Below, in pieces: positions 1 through 9,343 of a stretch of DNA of 64,000 nt. Origin of the DNA: Pseudolysinimonas kribbensis (lineage in GTDB: Bacteria > Actinomycetota > Actinomycetes > Actinomycetales > Microbacteriaceae); NCBI RefSeq assembly GCF_030161895.1, contig NZ_BSVB01000001.1, forward strand, positions 1,116,001 through 1,180,000, read 5' to 3'. A program made the position numbers and the translations under genes. The notes beneath the pieces were generated by a model. The model worked only from the letters and a program-made list of their open reading frames with translations. It did not search any database and was not told the origin of the DNA. How positions within the stretch are numbered: position 1 is the stretch's first letter; each line of letters opens with the position of its first letter.

Positions 1-182
1 ACCGCACCGACGAAGGCGACGTCGCCTCCCGCGCGGGCAGCGGCGACGGCCTGATTGAGGCCCTTGCCGCCGGGCACCGTCGTGAAGCCGGAGCCGAACA
101 TCGTCTCGCCGGGACGCGGCAGCCGGGGCTGGCGTACCACCAGGTCCATGTTGGCGCTGCCGAGAACCGCGATCGTGCTCAC
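1..182 (-). CDS. rbsK: Ribokinase, N-terminal part (cut by window edge)
   Basis: The first 60 codons read from a GTG start at 182. They begin MSTIAVLGSANMDLVVR and continue with PGETMFG and PGGKGLNQAVAAARAGG. These are the opening motifs of the ribokinase branch of the PfkB family, which phosphorylates ribose to ribose 5-phosphate using ATP. The GGKG(x)NQA stretch is part of the sugar-binding site. The ATP site and catalytic Asp lie beyond the window. The gene points out of the window and its neighbour downstream in this strand is unseen. Another PfkB sugar kinase is possible but the NMD...PGGKGxNQA pattern favours ribokinase. Confidence 0.8.
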   Translation of the reverse strand, partial: MSTIAVLGSANMDLVVRQPRLPRPGETMFGSGFTTVPGGKGLNQAVAAARAGGDVAFVGA

Positions 183-203
183 TCGACGACGGTACTGGAG
201 GCC

Positions 204-1013
204 CTAGGCGTTCTCCTTGCGGAAGGTGCGCGTGCCGACCCACATCAGGATCACGAAGATCACGACGCTCCAGATCGACCCCCAGAGCGTCTCGATGCCC
301 CATCCGCCCGTGAACGCGCCGCGGATCGCGTCGACGATGTGCTTGGTCGGCATGACGTCGCCGACCACCTGCAGCCACGTGGGCCCGAGACTCAGGGGCA
401 GCAGGATGCCGCTCAGCAGCAGCACGGGCAACGCGATCGAGTTGACCACCGGCGCCAGCACGTCCTCGCTCTTCGTGATGAGCCCGAGCGTGTTGGAGGC
501 CGCGGCGCACGATGCTCCGAGCAGGAGGGTCAGGAGCAGGCCGAACAGCATCCCGCCGAGTGAGGCGCGCAGCCCGAAGGCCCAGCCCAGCCCGATGAGC
601 ACGAGGCCCTGCGCGAACAGCTGCAGGACATCCCGCAGGATGCGGCCGAACAGGAGCGCCGTGCGGCTCGCCGGGGTCACGCGCTCGGCCTCGATCACGC
701 CGGCGCGCCACTCGGCGACCAGGCCGAAGCCGGCGAACAGCGCTCCGAAGATCCCGAGCTGCACCAGCAGGCCCGGCACGAAGATCGTGTACGCGTTCTC
801 GACGCCGAAGCTCGCGCTGAGCGGCTGCAGCAGCGGGCCGAACAGCACGAGGTAGAGCACGGGCTGCACGAGCCCGATGATGACCCAGGCCGGATTGCGC
901 AGCGCGATCCGCAGCTGGCGGCGGAACACGATGCCGGTCGCGCGCAGGAACGACGGCGCACTCGGCAGAACCGTCGCGGGCGCGGCGGGGGCGGTCGGGG
1001 CGGTGGTGGTCAT
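204..1013 (-). CDS. ABC-2 type transporter permease (drug exporter type)
   Basis: About 269 residues with an Ala/Pro-rich N-terminus followed by FRRQLRIALRNPAWVIIGL and six hydrophobic segments, the layout of ABC-2 (DrrB-like) permeases that export drugs or lipids. The reading frame extends further upstream without stop, but the ATG at 1013 overlaps the TGA of the ATPase gene (ATGA) and gives the family length, so I chose it. It forms a two-gene export unit with the upstream ATPase. The substrate cannot be told from sequence; control is probably by the PadR regulator encoded just upstream. Confidence 0.88.
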   Translation of the reverse strand: MTTTAPTAPAAPATVLPSAPSFLRATGIVFRRQLRIALRNPAWVIIGLVQPVLYLVLFGPLLQPLSASFGVENAYTIFVPGLLVQLGIFGALFAGFGLVAEWRAGVIEAERVTPASRTALLFGRILRDVLQLFAQGLVLIGLGWAFGLRASLGGMLFGLLLTLLLGASCAAASNTLGLITKSEDVLAPVVNSIALPVLLLSGILLPLSLGPTWLQVVGDVMPTKHIVDAIRGAFTGGWGIETLWGSIWSVVIFVILMWVGTRTFRKENA

Positions 1014-1981
1014 CAGGCGGCGTCCTCTCGCAGCGAGCGGCCGGTCAGGGTGAGGAACACGTCGTCGAGCGTCGGCCGGCGAACGTCGACGGAGACCAGT
1101 GCGACACCGGCGTCGTCGAGCTCGCGCACGAGCCCGGCCAGGTGCGATCCGGCGCCCGGCACGCGCAGCGAGACGGTCGTGCCGTCGACGTGGGCGCTCT
1201 CTCCGGGCACGAGAGCGGAGAGCGCCGTCGCGGCCGGGACGACCTGCGCGCGGTCGCCGACCACGAGCTCCACGAGGTCGCCCGCGACTTGCCGCTTGAG
1301 CGCGTCGGGCGTGTCGGCGGCGACGATCGTGCCCCGGTCGATCACGAGCACCCGATCGCACAGCGCGTCGGCCTCGTCGAGGTAGTGCGTCGTGAGGAAC
1401 ACCGTCATGCCGCGCCCGTTGCGCAGCTGCGAGATGTGGCTCCAGAGATTGGCGCGTGCCTGCGGATCCAGGCCCGTGGTGGGTTCGTCGAGGAACACGA
1501 GCTGCGGGTCGTGCACGAGGCCCATCGCGATGTCGAGGCGACGGCGCTGCCCGCCGCTCATGGCCTTGGGGGCGCGCTTCCACATGCCGTCGAGCTCGAG
1601 CTGGGCGAACAGCTCCTGGCCGCGGGCGGTCGCCTGCGCCTTCGGGATGCCGTAGAGCTGCCCGTGGTCGACGACCTCCTCGCCGGCCCGGGCCTCGGGT
1701 TGCGTCGATCCGGACTGCGACACGTAGCCGATCGACTGGCGCACGAGCCCGGGCTGGCTGGCGACGTCGTACCCGGCCACCGTCGCCGTGCCGGAGGTCG
1801 GCGTCAGGAGCGTGGTCAGCATCCGGAGCGTCGTCGTCTTGCCGGCCCCGTTGGGGCCGAGGAATCCGACGATCTCGCCGGCCTCCACGTCGAGGTCGAC
1901 GCCGGCCACGGCGCGCACCTCGGTCTTGTCCCGCCCGGCGCGGGTCGGAAAGCTGCGCGCGAGCCCTCGAGCATGGATCAC
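1013..1981 (-). CDS. ABC transporter ATP-binding protein (DrrA-like)
   Basis: About 322 residues with Walker A GPNGAGKTT near residue 45, the signature MSGGQRRRLDIAMG and Walker B LVFLDEPTTGLD, plus the C-terminal extension typical of DrrA-type exporters. A longer frame starts at 2029, but that segment lies over a 26-bp palindrome and lacks a ribosome site. The GTG at 1981 is preceded by GAAAGGGG at correct spacing, so I use it. It pairs with the permease through a 4-base ATGA overlap. Likely role: multidrug or antibiotic export at the cytoplasmic membrane, switched by the neighbouring PadR protein. Confidence 0.88.
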   Translation of the reverse strand: MIHARGLARSFPTRAGRDKTEVRAVAGVDLDVEAGEIVGFLGPNGAGKTTTLRMLTTLLTPTSGTATVAGYDVASQPGLVRQSIGYVSQSGSTQPEARAGEEVVDHGQLYGIPKAQATARGQELFAQLELDGMWKRAPKAMSGGQRRRLDIAMGLVHDPQLVFLDEPTTGLDPQARANLWSHISQLRNGRGMTVFLTTHYLDEADALCDRVLVIDRGTIVAADTPDALKRQVAGDLVELVVGDRAQVVPAATALSALVPGESAHVDGTTVSLRVPGAGSHLAGLVRELDDAGVALVSVDVRRPTLDDVFLTLTGRSLREDAA

Positions 1982-2000
1982 GATCGATCCCCTTTCGTTG

Positions 2001-2026
2001 GTCAAACTTGAGTATTCAAATTTGAC
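2001..2026. promoter_or_regulatory. 26-bp near-perfect palindrome, likely PadR operator
   Basis: The arms read GTCAAAnTTGA on both strands around a TA-rich centre; only two pairs differ. It sits between the end of padR and the start of the ABC ATPase gene, overlapping where a promoter for the exporter would lie (TTGACC and TTGAATACT are present on the minus strand). PadR repressors bind such A/T-rich palindromes beside the exporter they control. Assignment to this PadR is inferred from position. Confidence 0.6.
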
Positions 2027-2035
2027 CATGAACGG

Positions 2036-2707
2036 TCAACCCCGCATCGCGTCGAGCCGCTCCTGATATCTCCGGCGCTCCGCCGCCATGCGCCAGCCGG
2101 GGTCGTCGTCGGGCGGCTGCCAGGCGGTCGCGGCGTCCTCACCGACGAAGTACAGGGCCCCCGCCTGCACCGAATCGATGATCTGCGCGAGCCACGCGAT
2201 CTGGGCGTCGACGATCCGAGCCTCGAGCCCCAGCTCGAGCGCGACGTGCGGCGGCGCGGTGGCCGCGACCGTGAGTTCGTCGATCTTCTCGTCGAAGGTC
2301 GGGCGGGCCGCGACGAGGGTGGCGTGGCGCGCACGCGCGGCCCGCAGGAAGTCCTCCCGCGGCAGGAAGGTGGCGAAGTTGAAGGCGACCCGCAGCGGCA
2401 GCAGATCGCCCGAGTCGCCGACGTTCTCGAGCGACTCCGTGACCAGGCGGGCCAGCTCGCGATCGCCCTCGTCGGTGATGGTGAAGACGGTGGCGGCCCG
2501 GTCGTCGCCGGATGTCGGCAGCTCGTGCTTCGCGATCAGACCCGCCGTGGCGAGCGTGGTGAGCATCGAGTAGACCGATCCGGGGTTCAGCTGGGCCCAG
2601 CGCTCGACGTCCCAGCTCAGCAGCTCACGGCGCAGCTGGTAGCCGTTCGCCGGGCCTCCGACCTTGACGACGCCCAGCACGAGGATGCGGGTCGTCAGGG
2701 CCGACAT
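2036..2707 (-). CDS. PadR-family transcriptional regulator
   Basis: 223 residues. The N-terminal winged helix shows LVLGVVKVGGPANGYQL, NPGSVYSMLTTLATAGLI and FTITDEGDREL, the PadR hallmarks (GYxL, GxxYxxLxxLxxxGL, Y/FxIT). The C-terminal half is helical and would form the dimer. The ATG at 2707 lies 17 bases after the murB stop. PadR proteins usually repress a neighbouring exporter and their own gene and release DNA on binding a toxic ligand. Palindromes at both its ends (2001-2026 and 2722-2737) fit that model. Confidence 0.9.
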   Translation of the reverse strand: MSALTTRILVLGVVKVGGPANGYQLRRELLSWDVERWAQLNPGSVYSMLTTLATAGLIAKHELPTSGDDRAATVFTITDEGDRELARLVTESLENVGDSGDLLPLRVAFNFATFLPREDFLRAARARHATLVAARPTFDEKIDELTVAATAPPHVALELGLEARIVDAQIAWLAQIIDSVQAGALYFVGEDAATAWQPPDDDPGWRMAAERRRYQERLDAMRG

Positions 2708-2721
2708 GCCGTCAGCCTAAA

Positions 2722-2737
2722 TGATCAAATTAGATCA
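2722..2737. promoter_or_regulatory. Palindrome TGATCnAATTnGATCA upstream of padR
   Basis: A 16-bp near-perfect palindrome that overlaps the murB stop codon and ends 15 bases before the padR start. It shares AATTTGA with the palindrome in front of the exporter genes. It could be the padR autoregulatory site, which would place its promoter inside the 3' end of murB. Confidence 0.45.
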
Positions 2738-3802
2738 GCACCGAAGCCGACGAGAGTCGGCTCGGGCTGCAGCACCACGCCGAACTCCGACAGCACCCGG
2801 GTCTGCACGAAGTCGGCGAGCTGCACCACGTCGGCCGCGGGGCGCCGCCGCGGTTCACGATCGCGAGGGTGTGCTTGGCCGAGATGCCCGCGCGCGAGCC
2901 GGGCAGCGCGAAGCCGCGCGGGATGCCGGCGCGCTCGATGAGCCAGGCGGCGCTGAGCTTGACGTGGCGCTCCCCGCCGGCGGCGGGGGCGGGATCGCGC
3001 TGCCGAGCGGCAGCACCCGCTCGGGGTCCTCCGGCTCCTGGGGCCAGCGCGGGGCGTCGGCCGGCAGACTGCGCGCGAACGACTCGGTGACGATCGGATT
3101 GGTGAAGAAGGAGCCCGCGCTCACCGAGTCGGGGTCCGCGGCATCCAGCACCATGCCCTTCGACCGGCGCAGCTCGAGCACCGCGGCGCGCACCCGCTCC
3201 AGCGGCGCCCGGTCGCCGATCCGCACCTGCAGGGCGCTCGCCAGCTGCGCATAGGCGATCGGGCGCGAGAGGCCCGGATCGCCCGTGTCCAGCGCGAGCT
3301 CGAGCGCGACCACGACACCGGGCCGGCCCTCCTTGAACACGCTCGTGCGGTAGCCGAATCCCAGCTCGTCCGGCCCGAGTCGCTCCACCTGCCCCGTGCC
3401 CGGCTCGGCGACCTCGACCGCGACGATGCTCGCGGCGATCTCCTGCCCGTAGGCGCCGATGTTCTGGATCGGCGCGGCACCCGCCGACCCGGGGATTCCG
3501 CTCAGCGCCTCCACGCCCGCGCCGCCCCGCGCGATGGCGGCCTGCACCACGCCGTCCCAGGGCTCGCCCGCCTCCACCCGCAGCACGCCCGGTCGCGGCT
3601 CGGAGACGCCCCGCGTCGCGACCCGCAGGACCGTGCCCGCGATGCCGTCATCCGCCACGACCAGATTCGAGCCGCCGCCGAGCACCAGGTCGCCCTCCTC
3701 GAGCTCGGCGATCGCGGCGAGGAGCTCGTCGCGCGTCGTCGCCTCCACGAATCGGCCCGCGGGGCCGCCGACCCGGAGCGTGGTGAGGTCGGCGAGGTTC
3801 AC
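2725..3802 (-). CDS. murB: UDP-N-acetylmuramate dehydrogenase (two frame breaks near the 3' end)
   Basis: MurB reduces UDP-GlcNAc-enolpyruvate to UDP-MurNAc with FAD and NADPH in the cytoplasm, an early step of peptidoglycan synthesis. Seen: LRVGGPAGRFVE at the start, the FAD-binding LGGGSNLVVADDG, GIPGSAGAAPIQNIGAYGQE, and SAGSFFTNPIV carrying the proton-donor Ser. The frame breaks near 2985 and near 2848; read across both, the C-terminus is ERHVKLSAAWLIERAG, GISAKHTLAIVNRGG and LQPEPTLVGFGADLI with the conserved Glu. Two added bases give exactly 360 codons. The GTG start at 3802 overlaps the upstream stop (GTGA). Likely sequencing losses, not decay. Confidence 0.9.
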
Positions 3803-4206
3803 GGGGCGACGCGGACCTGGGCCTTGCCGAGCACGGCCGACTCGCCGACGGTGACCGTGAGGTCGATGCGCGTGCCGGCGGGATCGCCGACGGAGCCGAC
3901 CACGGCCCGCACGTGCACGTGCGCACCGTCGACCTCGTCGACCGGAACCATGCGTGTGAAGCGCACCTGATAGTCCAGGATGCGGCGGGGATCGCCGCCC
4001 AGCCAGTCGAGCACCGGCTGGATCGCGAGGCCCATCGTCAGCATCCCGTGCGCGATCACCCCCGGCAGGCCCATGCGCGTGGCGACGTCGTCGCGCAGGT
4101 GGATCGGGTTCAGGTCGCCGGACGCCCGGGCGTAGCGGGCCAGGGCCTCGCGCGTCAGGTGGACGTCGCTCTCGGCGATCAGCTCGCCGACCTCGAGCGC
4201 GCTCAC
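3799..4206 (-). CDS. MaoC-like dehydratase (HadB-type)
   Basis: About 135 residues forming a single hot-dog fold. The hydratase motif is visible as YARASGDLNPIHLRDDVA, with Asp and His of the (R)-specific hydratase 2 catalytic pair, followed by MGLPGVIAHGMLTMG. In actinobacteria such small MaoC proteins act in pairs as (3R)-hydroxyacyl thioester dehydratases. Start is a GTG overlapping the stop of the partner gene (GTGA), and it overlaps murB the same way, so the three are translationally coupled. Product specificity is inferred. Confidence 0.85.
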   Translation of the reverse strand: MSALEVGELIAESDVHLTREALARYARASGDLNPIHLRDDVATRMGLPGVIAHGMLTMGLAIQPVLDWLGGDPRRILDYQVRFTRMVPVDEVDGAHVHVRAVVGSVGDPAGTRIDLTVTVGESAVLGKAQVRVAP

Positions 4207-4649
4207 GCGTCGGCTCCGACCATCAGAAGGGAGGTCGCCGTGACGACGTGGGCGCCGTCCGCGTCGGAGACGACGGTCTCGGCGGTGACCATCGTGTTGC
4301 CGCCGACCGAGCGGATGCCCGTGACGGTGAGCGCGGCGGTGAGCTCGTCGCCCGCGACGATCGGCCGGGTCTGCGTGAAGCGCTGCTCGCCATGCAGCAC
4401 GCGCGAGAGCTCGATCCCGGCGTCCTCGTCGCCCATGAGCTGATCCCACGCCCCCTGCTGCACCACGACCGCGAAGGTGGGCGGAGCGACGAGATCGGTG
4501 TAGCCGGCGGCGCGCGCGGCCTCCACGTCGTGACTCAGCGGGCTGGTCGAGAAGACCGCGTCGGCGAACTGCCGCACCCGCTCCCGTTCGACGCGGTAGG
4601 GCGGGGCGGGTGGATAGCCGCGCCCCGCCAGGTCCGGATTCACAGGCAC
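4203..4649 (-). CDS. MaoC N-terminal-type dehydratase subunit (HadA/HadC-like)
   Basis: About 148 residues resembling the non-catalytic partner of the MaoC pair (FAS1-like dehydratase, UPF0336): PPYRVERERVRQFADAVF near the start, APPTFAVVVQQ in the middle and GEQRFTQTRPIVAGDEL, then a hot-dog core. It lacks the D-x4-H catalytic pair seen in the downstream subunit, as expected for HadA/HadC types. First gene of the dehydratase-dehydratase-murB operon. Two GTG codons (4649 and 4643) could start it; I give the longer one. Confidence 0.82.
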   Translation of the reverse strand: MPVNPDLAGRGYPPAPPYRVERERVRQFADAVFSTSPLSHDVEAARAAGYTDLVAPPTFAVVVQQGAWDQLMGDEDAGIELSRVLHGEQRFTQTRPIVAGDELTAALTVTGIRSVGGNTMVTAETVVSDADGAHVVTATSLLMVGADA

Positions 4650-4684
4650 GGATCGAGCCTAGTTACCCCCGTGTCGCGGCATGG

Positions 4685-4721
4685 AAAAGGCCCGGTGACG
4701 TCTCCGTCACCGGGCCTTCTT
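4685..4721 (-). terminator. Strong intrinsic terminator
   Basis: A perfect 14-bp stem (AAGGCCCGGTGACG with its complement) around a 4-base loop at 4687-4718. On the minus strand it is followed by TTTTCC, so it ends the short transcript carrying the 26-codon gene; A-rich bases on the other side might let it also work from the plus strand. Confidence 0.85.
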
Positions 4722-4738
4722 CGTGGTCTCGGGGCCGC

Positions 4739-4819
4739 CTACTGGCAGCTGTCGCACTGGAGGTCGTCCATCGGATCGACCGGCACGCTGTACCCGCCCA
4801 CGGTGTCGAGCTCGTTCAT
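4739..4819 (-). CDS. 26-residue peptide ending in Cys-Asp-Ser-Cys-Gln
   Basis: An open frame of 26 codons starting MNELDTVGGYSVPVDP and ending DDLQCDSCQ with TAG. Support for real translation: GGGGAGGT sits at the right distance before the ATG, a consensus-like promoter lies about 60 bases upstream, and a strong terminator follows 18 bases after the stop. The peptide is acidic, has no signal or membrane segment, and carries one CxxC pair at its end. I do not recognise a named family. It could bind metal, form a redox pair, be a modified-peptide precursor, or be a small coding region on a regulatory RNA. Confidence 0.7.
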   Translation of the reverse strand: MNELDTVGGYSVPVDPMDDLQCDSCQ

Positions 4820-4867
4820 CTCGACCTCCCCTCTGTCTGCGGTCCGCGAGGCTGCTGCCTTGCGGGG

Positions 4868-4918
4868 TCTTCACTATATAACGGGAATTCCACGGATGTC
4901 ATTCCACTAGATGTAGTG
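4868..4918 (-). promoter_or_regulatory. Promoter of the 26-codon gene with repeat elements
   Basis: On the minus strand ATGACA (about 4897-4902) and TATATA (4875-4880) are spaced 16 bases apart, a good sigma-70 type match. GTGGAAT occurs twice with a 14-base period (4901-4907 and 4887-4893), flanking the -35 box. Just upstream is the palindrome CACTA-gatg-TAGTG (4905-4918). The predicted transcript from about 4868 to the terminator is close to 190 nt. The repeats suggest a dedicated regulator, not identified. Confidence 0.6.
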
Positions 4919-5039
4919 ATCTCGGCGTGTCGCGCTGATTCCTCCATGATCGTCGGGGCCACCGACATCGGCCGCCCGGATCCCGGATGCTCGCTGGGCG
5001 TCGATTGCCGCACGGGGCCGCGCGCCCGATGCTGGAGCC

Positions 5040-6182
<1,143 letters not shown>

Positions 6183-6288
6183 CGCCGGCATCCCGAGCGC
6201 CCGCGTTCGCATCAAGCCGGCACGGGTGAAGGTGCCCGCGTGATGCGGACGTCGGCGCTCGGCGTCGCGTTCGACGTAGATTGCCGAC

Positions 6289-6807
6289 ATGGCACAGAAC
6301 GATCCCTTCTCCCGGCTCCCGCAGGTCCCCGGCTTCGAGCTGACCAGCACCGACGTCACGGACGGGCAGCCCATGCCCGCCCCGCAGACCTCCGGCATGC
6401 TGGGCGTTCCGGGCGGCGAGGACCGCTCGCCGCAGCTGAGCTGGTCGGGCTTCCCCGCGGGCACCCGCAGCTTCGTCGTGCAGATGTACGACCCCGACGC
6501 GCCGACCATGTCGGGCTTCTGGCACTGGACGGTGGCCGACATCCCGGCGTCGGTCACGTCGCTCGAGACGGGAGCGCCGCTGCCCGAGGGCGCCGTCGCG
6601 CACCGCAACGACACCGGGCAGCCGGGGTACGTGGGCGCCGCGCCGCCGGCCGGACATGGGCCGCACCGCTACTTCCTCGTGGTGAGCGCGCTCGACACCG
6701 AGACGCTCGGCGTCCCGGCGGACGCGTCGCCCGCGTACGTCGGCTTCACCGTCCACGCGCACGTGCTCGCGCGTGCGGTGCTCGTGCCGACGTTCGAGGT
6801 GCGGTAG
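6289..6807 (+). CDS. YbhB/YbcL-family PEBP-like protein
   Basis: 172 residues of the phosphatidylethanolamine-binding-protein fold: LSWSGFPAGTRSFVVQMYDPDAPTMSGFWHW contains the DPDAP and HW ligand-pocket motifs, and GPHRYFLVVSALD is the second. Bacterial members are cytoplasmic and of unclear role. Starts with ATG after a short spacer; the stop overlaps the region where the convergent HD-domain gene ends. Confidence 0.88.
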   Translation: MAQNDPFSRLPQVPGFELTSTDVTDGQPMPAPQTSGMLGVPGGEDRSPQLSWSGFPAGTRSFVVQMYDPDAPTMSGFWHWTVADIPASVTSLETGAPLPEGAVAHRNDTGQPGYVGAAPPAGHGPHRYFLVVSALDTETLGVPADASPAYVGFTVHAHVLARAVLVPTFEVR

Positions 6808-7408
6808 CTACTCGAGACGCTCGAGGGGTTCGCGGTGAGCTTCGCGGCCACGCCGCCGCGCACGATGCGCGCCGCCTGCGACGCGGGCTTGCGCTCGGCC
6901 TGATCGGCGGCGAGCCGCGCGAACTCGTGCGCGAGGTCGAGACGCGGGTACGCGGCGAGCACGGCGACGCGGTAGTCGAGCGGCAGGGCGTCGGGCCGCG
7001 CCCCGGCGATGTCGAGGCTCGTGGCCACGTCGAGCAGGCGCCCCTCGACCCCGCCGGCGGGCACCGGATCCGGGCTCATGTGGGCGACGATCGCGGCGGC
7101 GAGGTGGGCGCGACGGCCCCCATCCCATCCGGCCCCCGCCGCGAGCACGCTCGCGACCGCGCCCCCGCGTGCTCGAACGGCGTGCGGTGCGCGTCGAACG
7201 GCTCGAGCAGGGAGATGTCGTGCAGCACGGCCCCGACGTACAGCAGCTCCTCGTCGATCGGCCCGACCGCGTCGAGCTCGGCGAATCCGAGCGCCCAGCG
7301 CCACGACCGGATGCTGTGGTTCAGCAGCGACGGCGTGAGGTACGCGACCGCGACCGCGAGCGCCGCACGCGCCGCGGGGGTGTCGGGAGGGTCCGTCTCG
7401 GCATCCAT
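6808..7408 (-). CDS. HD-domain hydrolase (two frame breaks)
   Basis: Read through two apparent one-base losses this gives 200 residues: LTPSLLNHSIRSWRW, VLHDISLL (the HD metal pair), a break in a G-run near 7168, then WDGGRRAHLAAAIVAHM and YPRLDLAHEF. The pattern matches HD-domain proteins annotated as cyanamide hydratase-like or phosphohydrolase. The second break, near 6829, lets the frame reach the TAG at 6808; without it the frame would run on into the PEBP gene. Adding two bases gives exactly 201 codons. Function beyond HD hydrolase is unknown. Confidence 0.72.
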
Positions 7409-7409
7409 G

Positions 7410-8629
7410 TCAGGCCTCGACCGCGGCGAGCTGGCCGCAGGCGCCGTCGATCTCCTTGCCGCGGGTGTCGCGCAGTGTGGTGGGGATGCCCGCCGCCTCG
7501 AGGTGCTCGATGAAGGCGACGGTGGTGCGGCGATCGGAGGCGGTCCAGATCGACCCGGGCGTCGGGTTCAGCGGGATCGGGTTGACGTGCACCCAGCCGC
7601 GCCCGCGCGCATTCAGCTTCTGGGCGAGCAGGTCGGCGCGCCAGGCGTGGTCGTTCATGTCCTTGATGAGCGCGTACTCGATGGAGACCCGGCGGCCGGT
7701 CGTCTCGAAGTACGCGCGCGCCGCGTCGAGCGCCTCATCGACCTTCCAGCGCGAGTTGACCGGGATGAGCTCGTCGCGAAGCTCGTCGTCCGGCGCGTGC
7801 AGCGAGAGCGCGAACGTGAGCGGCAGATCCTCGGCGGCGAGCTTCTTGATCGCCGGGACGAGGCCGACGGTCGAGACGGTGATGTGGCGGGCCGACATCC
7901 CGAGCCCCTCGGGCGCCGGGGCGACCATGCGCCGCACGGCCTTCATGAGCCGCGCGTAGTTGGCCAGCGGCTCCCCCATGCCCATGAAGACGATGTTCGT
8001 GACGCGCGGGGCGTCGTGGCCGCCGTCGGTGCGCAGCCCCCGAGCTCGCCCTCCTGGATCGCGCGGTTGGCCGCGACGACCTGGTCGACGATCTCGGCGG
8101 CGGAGAGGTTGCGGGTCAGCCCCGCCTGGCCGGTGGCGCAGAACGGGCAGTTCATGCCGCATCCGGCCTGGCTCGAGACGCACAGGGTGACGCGGCCCGG
8201 ATAGCGCATGAGCACCGACTCGACGAGGGCCCCGTCGAACAGCTTCCAGAGGAACTTGATCGTCTCGCCACCGTCGGTGCGCAGGCGCCGCACCTCGGTC
8301 AGCAGCGGTGGCAGCATGGCGGCGACGAGCTCCTCGCGACCCTCGGCCGGCAGGTCGGTCATGAGCGCGGGGTCGGTCGTCGAGCGGGTGAAGTAGTGGG
8401 TCGAGAGCTGCGTCGCCCGGAACGCCGGCACCCCGAGCTCCTGCGCCCGCGCCTTGCGCCCGGCGAGGTCGAGGTCGGCGAGATGGGTCTCGGGCTGCGT
8501 GCGCCGGGGCGAGGCGAACTGCAGGAGCGGGCGCCCCTCGGTGTCGCGCGCCTGCGTCCAGCCCTCGGTCGCCGGCCGGATCTGGGGAGCACGCTCCGGC
8601 GCTGCGGCGGGACGGCTCGGCTCGGTCAT
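7410..8629 (-). CDS. rlmN: 23S rRNA (adenine-2503-C2)-methyltransferase (one frame break)
   Basis: RlmN is a radical SAM enzyme that methylates A2503 of 23S rRNA and A37 of some tRNAs. The cluster motif CGMNCPFC gives Cys157, Cys161 and Cys164; [25 protein letters not shown] and the C-terminal GACGQL with the second catalytic Cys are present. The frame breaks near 8040 in a GGGGG run (GELG into LRTDGGHD); one added base gives 407 codons. ATG 8629 overlaps the stop of the upstream gene (ATGA). About 50 residues longer at the N-terminus than the E. coli protein, normal for actinobacteria. Confidence 0.92.
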
Positions 8630-9343
8630 CCCCCATTGTGTCGTGCCGACCCGGATGCCGCGGCCTCCACCCGGCCGCCCGCGCCCTGGCGTTCGACACG
8701 GCTCGCCCCGCGGGGTCGGGCTCGTCGTCGACGATGTTGTACGTGCCGTCGGGCCAGCCGAGCGCCTGGACGGTCGCACTCACGACGTCGTCGACGTGCA
8801 CCCAGCAGCCCACCCCGGCAGCGAGCGCGCGCTCGCGGCGTCGGGGTACCACGTGCTCGGACCCCAGAGCATGCCGTAGCGCAGCACGGTCGCGTGCGGC
8901 AGGCGGGCGACCGCGCGCTCCATGTCGGCGACGACACCCGGGGTGATCGGCTCATCCTCGGTGGCCGCCGCCGCGCCGGGCTGCACGAGCCAGGCGATGC
9001 TCTGCACGAGCATCCGGTCGACGCCGGCCGCCTCCGCCGCCGCGACCAGGTTCGCCGTGCCCTCACGGCGCAGCCGGGCGTTCGCGTCGCGGTCGCCGGC
9101 GCCGAGGTCGGTGAGCTCGTGCAGGATCGCGTCGGGAGCGACCTCGGCGACCACCGCCGTCACCCGATCGGCGTCGAACGCGTCCATCACGACGCCGCGC
9201 GCGCCCCGGTCGTCCAGCAGCGCCAGGCTCTCCGGGCGGCGGGTGGTCGCGACGACCTCGTGGCCGGCCGCCACCAGGGCCGGAATGAGAGGACGCCCGA
9301 TGACGCCGGTGCCGCCGGCGAGGAGGAGCCGCATCCCGCTCAC
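8626..9343 (-). CDS. NAD-dependent epimerase/dehydratase (frame breaks near the 3' end)
   Basis: N-terminal Rossmann motif [17 protein letters not shown], then [12 protein letters not shown] and [12 protein letters not shown], as in extended SDR epimerases. After about 8850 the frame shifts to [31 protein letters not shown], the usual C-terminal substrate region. A second shift near 8715 would bring the frame to a TGA at 8626 that overlaps the rlmN start. Two added bases give 240 codons. Start is GTG 9343 overlapping the upstream stop (GTGA). Such epimerases are typical neighbours of ECF41 sigma factors, as here. Exact C-terminus is uncertain. Confidence 0.65.

Noticed and set aside
204-1583. 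A single 459-residue frame covering the permease and much of the ATPase gene
   Set aside because: The upstream part is Arg/Pro-rich nonsense in the wrong frame of the ATPase gene; the real permease starts at 1013.
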